From Brasenia schreberi (Eukaryota; Streptophyta; Magnoliopsida; Nymphaeales; Cabombaceae), in contig JAYKKT010000076.1 of NCBI GenBank assembly GCA_036023115.1, positions 2,914,001 to 2,978,000 on the forward strand: a stretch of 64,000 nt of DNA, given 5' to 3'. The notes beneath the pieces are model-generated. The model saw nothing but the letters and a program-made list of their open reading frames with translations, was not told where the DNA came from and ran no database searches. The first letter of the stretch is position 1; every line of letters begins with the position of its first letter. This document shows positions 56,530 through 64,000 of this stretch, piece after piece. Position numbers and translations under genes: made by a program.

Positions 56530-59500
56530 TGTAAACACCCCGAAATCCCACGAACTTCTCAAAATTCATCTGGTTTTATACAAGCAGCCCCAAAGGGCCA
56601 TTTTTGAGTCTGGAAACCTAGGAGCCTTCCAGACAACCCTGTATATATGTTTTAAACTATATCTTTCAAAAACATATGATATGGCTTTTGAAAACCCATT
56701 TAAAACATGTTTTCAAACCCCGAAGCAGCTTGGCCCGATCAAGACAGGACCAGGAGAGCTAAGAAGAGCCCGGAACCGGAGCACATGTCGAGCCCGGCAA
56801 AGCAACTCTTGTATCTGATTCACACCCCCAGGATCTCGAACGTCCAAGACCCTGTTCTTATCAAAATATCCTTTGAAGTCATCTCCGGAAGGCAGAAACG
56901 GAGGCGGACGACTATGTTGGCGAAGACCCAACGCAGACGGAGTACTGATGCTGTCAGGCCCCGCACGAATCGTCCGTTTCAAACCCAGCTCGAAGGAGTC
57001 AGAGTTCAGTTTGGATTGGATCTGGACCATATATATCCAGATTCCAATCCAAACCCATATGTGGACTTGGATTTGGATTTTGATCCAAAGATCCAATCCA
57101 ATATCCATATCCATGGCCCACATCACCTTCTCATAAATGGAGGTGGGGCCCACTTGAAATTCACGTGGGATATTGGGCATGAGAGAGAGTGGGGATGAAA
57201 AATATCAAGAGTGTTGTATTAAGCTTGACTTGTGTGTCAAGTTTGGGTTTAATCATGTGGGTTAGCCTAATTGAGTGGGTTTAAGCTTGTAATTAGCTAA
57301 AACCTAACCTAGGGTTGCACCAACATGGGGTGATCAAGGTCTATGGGCCATGCTAAGGGAGCTCCCTCACCTAAACCTAACCCAAAATGACTAATCCTAG
57401 CCTAAACCCCTAATCCACCCCTAATCCCAACCTAATCACCTAACCCACTTCCCTAATCCCGGCCTAATCCCAACCTAATCACCTAACCCACTTCCCTAAT
57501 CCTTCCCTAAACCTAGACTAATTTCCCTAATCCTAGCCTAAACCTAGCCTAATCACCTAACCTAGCTCACTAAACCTCACCCTAAAACCCAACCACCTAA
57601 CCTAGCCCTATACCCCTAAACCACCCTTAGCCCACAATCTACCCAAACCCCTAGTTTTAAAATATCTGGCCCAACCCTTTCCAGCCCACCTTATCTACAT
57701 ACCACCCTACCTAAACCACCTAACCACTACCCTCAACCCAGCCCTAACCGACCTACCCATCCCCTATTTAAACCCCTCCCCTTTAGGGGTGGGTTTTTAA
57801 AGCTAGAAGGCCCTCACCTCAGCCCAGCCGATTCCACTCTCCACCTGCCCGCCTGCTCCACTCTCCACCTGCTCCACCAGCTCTACCTGCACCGCCACCT
57901 TCCCTCTTCCATCCACCACCATTCCCCAGTCGGACGCCACCACCTTCATCCAACCGAACCAGCCAAGAGTCCCATCCACTCCCGGCTTCCCACTTCATCC
58001 GCCACCTCTCCCCATCCGGTAAGTACCCTAACTCTATCAAAGCCCTTCTCTACCACCTCTCCACTCCTAGCCACCCACCCTATCATCATCTCAGCCTTTG
58101 CCACCACCCTTTTCACCTAGCCGAACCTAGCATAACCTAAACTACCGGCCACTACCTAACCATCCTATCCCATTCGGCCTTCCCCTAGGTGTCCCATTCG
58201 GCCTTCCCACAAACTCTCCTTTAGGTCCAGTTTCCCTAAACACTCAACTCTCCTAGTGACCCTAAAAACTCACTTGTTCAGCCCCTTTAAACCCCCACCT
58301 CGAGGCGACGTCCACTTGCAATCGGCCACCTTTGAGGCACCTATCCCGCGCCCCACTTGCAGCCGGCCAGCACCTTTGATCACCTATCTTCGCGGAGCTC
58401 CCGTTTGCAGCCCAAGGCGAAGGTCAAGCCCACGCTCAAGCAAGGCCTCTACGGACCAGCTACTCGTAAGTGCCTAAACTCGGTCCTTAGTTGTATACTT
58501 GCTTCAGATTCAATTTGATACGGGGTTGTAATAACGGAGCATAGTCTCCCCCCGCTTGTAATAACGTGGCTTGGCACAACCACACACGTGCACTCTCTTA
58601 GTCGTGCATGATTTTGAACACACACGGGCCTAATCAGCCCCTAATACATAAGTGTGTATATATACTTTCATTTTCGAAGGGTTTTTGTTTAAGTTGGGTG
58701 CGTTGTCTTTCAATTCAAGCACTCTCACACACATTGAGCTTTCGCTCTTAGTTAAAAGACCCAAGTAAGGGCCGACCTATACTATTTGGGTTTCATTTCT
58801 TGTCGTGTGAGTAAGTCTTTCAATTCAAGCACTCTCACACACATTGAGCTTTCGCTCTTATTTGAAAGACCCAAGTAAGGGCCGACCTATACTATTTGGG
58901 TTTCATTTCTTGTCGTGTGAGTAAGTCTTTCAATTCAAGCACTCTCACACACATTGAGCTTTCGCTCTTATTTGAAAGACCCAAGTAAGGGCCGACCTAT
59001 ACTATTTGGGTTTCATTTCTTGTCGTGTGAGTAAGTCCTTCAATTCAAGCACTTTCACACACATTGAGCCTTCGCTCTTACTCCCAAGACCTTAGTAAAG
59101 GCCTTATTGCAGTTATATTTGGGTTTCATTTATGTCGTGTGGGTAGTCTTTCAATTCAAGCACTCTCACACACATTGAGCCTTCGCTCTTACTCCCAAGA
59201 CCTTAGTCAAGGCCATACTGCAATTTATATTTGGGTTTAATTTCATGTCGTGTGTGTAAGTCTTTCAATTCAAGCACGCACCCACATTGAGCCTTCGCTC
59301 TTATTTGTAAGACCCAAGTAAGGGCTCATATACATAATCTATATGCATATCTCCCTTCGGTTATTTTCCTTCGGTTATTTCCCTTCGGTTATTTCCCTTC
59401 TGTTATTTCCCTTCAGTATTGTCTTTACATTTCGGGTTTTCCCTTCGGAGTAGCGTGAGTTTGCATTGCATCTACGCCATACCACGAGGTAGGACGCATA

Positions 59501-59930
59501 TTGCATCGAAGCAAGCCCCGCTCGAATTCGCCCATGTAGTGGAGTGTTCATAACACACAAACTAGGTGGCCCGAAAAGGGATAAAAGAAAAGACTTAGGC
59601 ACGTGCAAATCCACGTGATCTAAAACATGCAACCGCATCTTAAAGACCCGAAATAGACACCTCGAACCGCTTCGTAGACTTTCTCTCCAAAAACTCGATT
59701 TTTGCAAAGCGTACAGACTGACCCTTGCGCATCGGTGCAAGAAGGTCTGCGATGACAAGAGCTTACTTGCTCACAGTCGCCACGTTTAGAAGTCAGTGTT
59801 AAAAATATCTTCGCTAGCTTAAGTAAGCTAGCTGGCACGCCCTATTTGCATACATAGGCCTTAGACACACGAGAGGATCCGCTCCAAGCCCCGAAAGAGG
59901 CGAAGAGGCGGGGATTTTCGCGCATCTACA
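56530..59930 (+). mobile_element. Solo LTR (3.4 kb) in LTR of M, TSD GAAGT
   Basis: TSD GAAGT at 56525-56529 and 59931-59935, 3401 bp, TGTAAACACC to GCATCTACA. Complete module set: palindrome about 57018, CCTAA tract 57363-57660, TATA-like CTATTTAAAC 57764-57773, leader to 58480, GGAG/CTCC motif 58518-58566, minisatellite 58700-59340, hairpin 1 about 59711 and hairpin 2 with decamer 59813-59842. By eye it is nearly identical to the LTR piece at 1-1238, so the two are recent sister insertions. Confidence 0.95.
58700..59340 (+). repeat. LTR minisatellite, 6 units of ~110-114 bp
   Basis: Units begin with GTCTTTCAATTC or GTCCTTCAATTC at about 58705, 58815, 58925, 59035, 59146 and 59260. The second and third are practically identical. 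The sister LTR at 1-1238 has one unit fewer. Confidence 0.9.
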
Positions 59931-60355
59931 GAAGTGTAGGAAGGGGTTCAAACCGAGTGCAACTACACTCGGTTGGGTGTTAATTTAGGTGGGTTTGGGG
60001 AAGTTAGGATCAGTTTAGGTGAAAGGGGCTAGGTCTAGGCTAGTTTAGAGTTAGGTTTAGTGGGGTGGGTTAGGTGGTTTAGGCTAGTTTAGGGTGAGGT
60101 TGAGAGACCTACCTCTTGGAGCCGGTCCACCACGCCTTGCACATGCTTCCATACCCTTGTGCAACCCTTCTTCAAGTTGGTGCAACCCTTTGGTTTCAGC
60201 CTAGGTTCATACAAGGCTTGAACCTATGCCCTTGATCAAGCCCACAAGACTAGCCCACTTGAAAATATCTAGCACACCAATTTTCTCTCACCTACTTTAT
60301 GCAAGCTCTCCCCAAGCCTCTTGGATTTCACGTGAACTTGTGGGCACCCCCTCAC

Positions 60356-60368
60356 CTCTATTTATAGG
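60356..60368 (-). promoter_or_regulatory. TATA box of the M LTR
   Basis: Minus strand CCTATAAATAGAG, the same position and sequence type as 3587-3600. Confidence 0.65.
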
Positions 60369-61008
60369 CAAATGAGGTGGGTCTTGGGTATGGATCTTGG
60401 ATTTGGATTTTGATATCCAAATCTGATCCAAACACTATTTGGGTCTAGATCTGGATATTTGGGTCCAGATCCAATCCAAATTTTTGTTTCTTCAGTCCTT
60501 CTTGGTGTTTCGAGACGGACAGTTTCTACAGGCCCTAGCTTCATCAATGCTCCGTCTTGGGCTGGGTCTTCCCCAACCTTTTCGTCTGAACTCCTTCTCA
60601 CCTTTCTGGACTTCGTTTCAACTGATTTTTGTTGTTTCGAACTTGGATTTCTACTATTTTGGTGGATGTTCTTGGCTTAGCATTTGATGCTCTGGGCTTG
60701 AAATTTGCTTCTAGCTTAGGCTTTCCTTTTGCCGTTTGATCCTGCTTTTATCAGTCCAGGATACTTTCTGGGCTTTTGAACCTACTTCTGAGGCTGCTTT
60801 TGATCAGGCTCCACCTATTGGTTTTGGTTTTTTGCAAAATTGGGACTTGGCCCGAGTTTGAGGCATTTTCATTTTGAACGGGGTTTGAAACAAAAGTTTA
60901 AAGCTTTTGCAACTCCTAGGCTTTCGAAAACTCAAAATCTGGTTTTGAAATGGATGTTTTAAACCAAGTGTTTGTTTCAGAAAATCATTTGATTTTGGGG
61001 TATTTACA

Positions 61009-62175
61009 GATGCCCCTCTTTGAAATTATCCAAATTTATTTGGATAATGACAAAGAAGACAATACCCCTATTTGATTTCTCCCTAGATTCGTCCTCGGGA
61101 ATATGGGATCATCCCAGTTTTGAAGAAAATGTTTCCATTGTGCCCAGTAAGAGGGGATTTTGCCAAAGGGGACTTTACCTAATGTGGTGCTAGTCCTAAA
61201 TGGGATTGTGCAAGTGTCCATGCGTGCACATATGAGTGAACGACATGGAATGATATGCTGGGAAGTATGGTTTCCTAGAGACTTAATGGAATGGTCAAAC
61301 TTGGGAGTCTTATGAAGACCTGCTGCACCAAGTGAGTTGGTCTTATATTGCTCGATGTTCGAGGTTTTCTTAATTTGTTTTGAGAGAGGAAAACTCCTTT
61401 TAGCTTCAATCCTAAGGATTTTCAGCTTCTCGTATTTCCCTTTACTTGAGTCTTAACACTCGCTAATCTAGCGGAGGTTTTATAAGAAGTTCAAGTAGTA
61501 TTTCAAAATTCCTACGCCTTACTCAAAATGTCTGATTCTCAAACAAGATGAGATTAAAGTAAGCAAATCCTATTTTTACTTTAGGACTCCTTGAAATGAA
61601 CCTTTCTTCACTTGGGATAAGTTGTAGGGATGGGAAAAGAGTTACCACAGTCCCTTCTGGAGTGTCCCATGGTTTGAGGCAAAGAGGCGGAAAACTGCTC
61701 TTTTTGAGCTTTTGGCTATTTTTTTTCTTTTTTTCATAGAGGGTCTCCCTTTGGGAGTATTTTTTCTTTGTTCCCTCTTTTCCATAGAAGAAATGATTTT
61801 TCCTTTTGGATTCAGCTTTCTTTTGAAAAGAGATATTTTGTAGGGATTTCCCTTTTTGCTTTTTGCCAAGTTTTCCTTTTGAGGAAGAGAAGAGAAGAGG
61901 GGAAGGACTTATCCCAATGATCTACTCGATTCATCCTAGATGAGCCTATTTAGAAATAGAACGTACTACTTGCAAGTATCTTGCTATTTTGAATCAGGCC
62001 TTCCTTTGTAAGAAGAAGAATTTTGAAATGTAACCCTTTTGTTTTTGAAAACTCCGCTTTTTCACAAGCATTGATTCTCTCATTCAGGGTTGCACAATCT
62101 ACCTTGATCCTCTGTCATGAAGTTTCAAAGGAGATTTTCCTCAAAATCCTTTCGTAATAGGATTTGGCTTAGACC
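61009..62175 (-). other. Element M 3' UTR with polypurine tract
   Basis: Reverse complement of the UTR seen in E1 and E3. The polypurine tract reads AAAGAGGGGCATC on minus (61009-61021). The TACTTGCA/CTATTTCTAAATAGGC block (about 61940-61990) and the Lys-rich A-run block (about 61700-61800) keep their order. No protein is supported. Confidence 0.85.
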
Positions 62176-62248
62176 CTACACATGGTATTTTTTCAAATAT
62201 TGGGCATTCATAGGGTCTGCTAAATTTCGACCCTCAACATTGACTAAC
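62176..62248 (-). pseudogene. Element M: last codons of integrase
   Basis: Minus strand gives VNVEGRNLADPMNAQYLKKY-like residues and a stop at 62176-62178. The rest of M lies beyond the LTR inserted at 62249, outside the window. Confidence 0.75.
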
Positions 62249-64000
62249 TATAGCCATGAAAATTTTCATTCTGAAGTTTATGAGACAAACTTGAAATGTA
62301 AGTTTTCACCCCTACGCTTGTGCGAGCATGCCAGCTAGTTCAAAACTAGCAAATATTCAAAAAATTTAGACTTCTAGGCGATTGTGTGCAAGCGAACTCT
62401 TTTCGCTTTAGACTTTCTTTAACCGATGCTCAAGGGTCAATCTAAGCACTTGAGAATTTCAGTTTTGAAACCAAGATGAAGTCCAAATCACGTGAAGAGC
62501 TGGTATTTTTGAAAGAAGTAATATGTGCACTTAATTCCAGACTTTGAAATGAACAAGTCTTGAAAACAGAAAGTTCAATTTTCAAGGTGTGTTTCCCAAA
62601 CTGATGTAAATGACTTACAGACCTCCAAAAATCACCAAATTTTTTTCAAACAAACGCTATACTGTGGAGGATCTATAGCACTTTACATATATAAAATCGG
62701 ATTTGTTTTGAAGCCACAATAAATCAATGAATCAATACTTCTCAAGTACCCGAAACTGTCCTATCACAGAAATACAAAGACTCAAAGATAAGCTTGTATC
62801 TTGGTGGTCCGAGTTCCAAATTTGGTAAATTTGATATTGTTGGAAAGCTATGGATGTAAGCTTTCGAATGAATCAAAATTCAATTGATTTAGACTCTTAC
62901 ACATAGAGTTATGGGATAAAAACCCAGTTTTTGTTATAGAGAAACTGACTGTGCAAATAGTGGACAGATTTTTGTTCAGTTTTATCCAGTTTTATTTACA
63001 TGTCTAGATGGTCCTATAATTCTTGATAATTTTATTTCTAAGACCTGGGTATGTGCACAAAGTGTTTCTAAAATTTCAGTATGTTTGGATCACAGAATCA
63101 AGAATTAAAAATATAGCAATGAGAGGTGCAGATGTAGAAAATAATTTTCAGACTTTTATAGAGAGTATGTGTAAATGCAAACTCACACCAAAGCAAATTG
63201 CAACAACCCTTAGTTCCGAATTAAAATTACTGAAATATAAAGGAATTAAAATTATCTTATAGCTTATGCATAGAAGGGGTTAGAAGTATAGAAGATTTAT
63301 AGCATATAGGAAGGAAGAAACATAACATCAAACATGTGGCGTGCGTGTGTATGCATAATGTTTCATCCATCAAATGAAAGTTACAGCAAATCCTAACTTA
63401 TTACAATGTGGGGGGAGATAAAACTCCATTATTACAACCCCATTTAATTTAATTAGAATGAAGAAGATGCATTGCCATTGAATAAAAAAAAGTACTTACA
63501 CGAATCGGTGAAATAACCGGATATTCAAGAATGAATTCCGGAGCTCTTTGGTTCCTTCTTCTTCCTCCTATCTCCCACACTCTCACCTATCTACCCTTTT
63601 TCCACACTTGAAAGTCACGTCCCTCTAGGTTGGAGTCTTCCTTTCCTCACCTAGAATACAACCACCAATGTTTAGAGCCTCTCTTTCTACTCTTGCCAAG
63701 ATTGTCCAAGTTGGGTTTCATGCCCCCCCTTTGGCCCTTTTTATAGGCCAAGGGGGGCTGGCTCTAGCCTCTTCCATGGGGCGGGTTGGACCTTGATCCA
63801 ATGAGTTTGGATCCACTTTGGTCCAGCCATTTAATGGTCCCCCTTGTTTCGACATAGACCAGCCCCATGTAGGCTAGTTTCCACGTGAACCTAGCCCTAA
63901 TTTTGGGCTCAATGGCACTTGAGATGACTAGCCAATGCTCGTTCCACTCGGTATTTGTCTTGACCAAGTCTTTGCCGAGTTGTTTTGAATTGATGTTTGA
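62249..64000 (-). mobile_element. LTR of a third family, minus strand, cut by window end
   Basis: It starts TATAGCC (probably from TGTAGCC) directly after integrase sequence of M, with CTAAC (62244-62248) as possible TSD. Its U5 has hairpin 2 (62334-62350), GAGCATGCCA as decamer complement (62324-62333) and hairpin 1 (about 62405-62445) with altered but mostly pairing stems. The GGAG/CTCC motif is at 63402-63450 and a minus-strand TATA, GGCCTATAAAAA, at 63738-63749. About 62500-63300 is AT-rich leader in which I see no gene. Solo or full element cannot be told. Confidence 0.75.
63738..63749 (-). promoter_or_regulatory. TATA box of third-family LTR
   Basis: Minus strand GGCCTATAAAAA, in the region expected for the U3 end of this LTR, about 290 bp upstream (on minus) of the GGAG/CTCC motif. 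Confidence 0.6.

Larger units (their letters stand above)
53285..61008 (-). mobile_element. 3' LTR of element M with two LTRs nested in it
   Basis: Minus-strand LTR ending (on minus) TGTTTACA at 53285 and starting TGTAAATACC at 61008. Own sequence: 53285-53748, 54887-56529 and 59936-61008, about 3.2 kb. Its U5 keeps both hairpins in diverged form (53372-53391; about 53460-53500). Modules rightward: CTCAATG/AAGAGCGGAAAGG tandem units 54890-55700, GGAG/CTCC motif 55755-55800, GC-rich leader 55870-56520, GGTTTAGG tract 59990-60110 and TATA 60356-60368. On the right a polypurine tract of M follows, so it is a 3' LTR. ACAAG (53280-53284) may be a TSD; the mate is outside. Confidence 0.85.

Overview
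The window is plant nuclear heterochromatin made almost entirely of Ty3/gypsy LTR retrotransposons. The evidence for a plant is polyproteins of the plant Tat lineage: Gag, aspartic protease, G-patch-like linker, reverse transcriptase (RT), a degenerate RNase H, a second catalytically complete RNase H, then integrase (INT). Stop codons of the kind left by cytosine deamination are common. I see no cellular gene, tRNA, rRNA, CRISPR array or prokaryotic operon.

The LTRs are very long (mostly 2.7-3.6 kb), start TGTAAACACC, end GTCTACA and make 5-bp target-site duplications (TSDs). Using perfect TSDs and the points where one element's sequence stops and resumes, I resolve the nesting as follows. 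Host H (minus strand, pol fragments at 23964-24267 and 52813-53284) is the oldest layer. Into H went E2 (plus; 5' LTR remnant 16223-16595, interior 16596-20497, 3' LTR 20498-23963) and E4 (plus; broken 5' LTR from 24268, interior 44572-49724, 3' LTR 49725-52812). E1 (plus; interior 1239-12598, 3' LTR 12599-16222) sits in the 5' LTR of E2. E3 (24923-40234, TSD TTATA) sits in the 5' LTR of E4 and is the only element complete in the window. Element M (minus; 3' LTR 53285-61008, interior 61009-62248) sits in H and continues to the right.

Solo LTRs decorate every layer: 1380-4257, 6540-9288, 31413-34812, 41247-44449, 53749-54881 and 56530-59930, each with a perfect 5-bp TSD. LTR pieces cut by the window edges lie at 1-1238 and 62249-64000. 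At least 13 insertions are visible, up to four deep.

All gag-pol copies are dead. E1 and E3 keep all domains but have stops, frameshifts and LTR insertions. E2 lost everything from RT onward and E4 lost the second RNase H and integrase; both deletions end in the last ~160 bp before the 3' LTR.

The most interesting signals are in the LTRs. The U5 region carries two hairpins whose stems keep pairing while the bases change between diverged families. Directly after the second hairpin lies a 10-nt copy of the 5' part of the primer-binding site. Other recurring parts are a palindrome around ATATAT, a CCTAA-rich telomere-like tract before the TATA box, a GGAG/CTCC hairpin flanked by TTGTAATAAC repeats, and a 107-117 bp minisatellite. 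E3 has LTRs shortened to about 1.95 kb that lack the hairpins, yet the element transposed. A conserved splice-acceptor-like sequence precedes the RT reading frame in all four readable copies.
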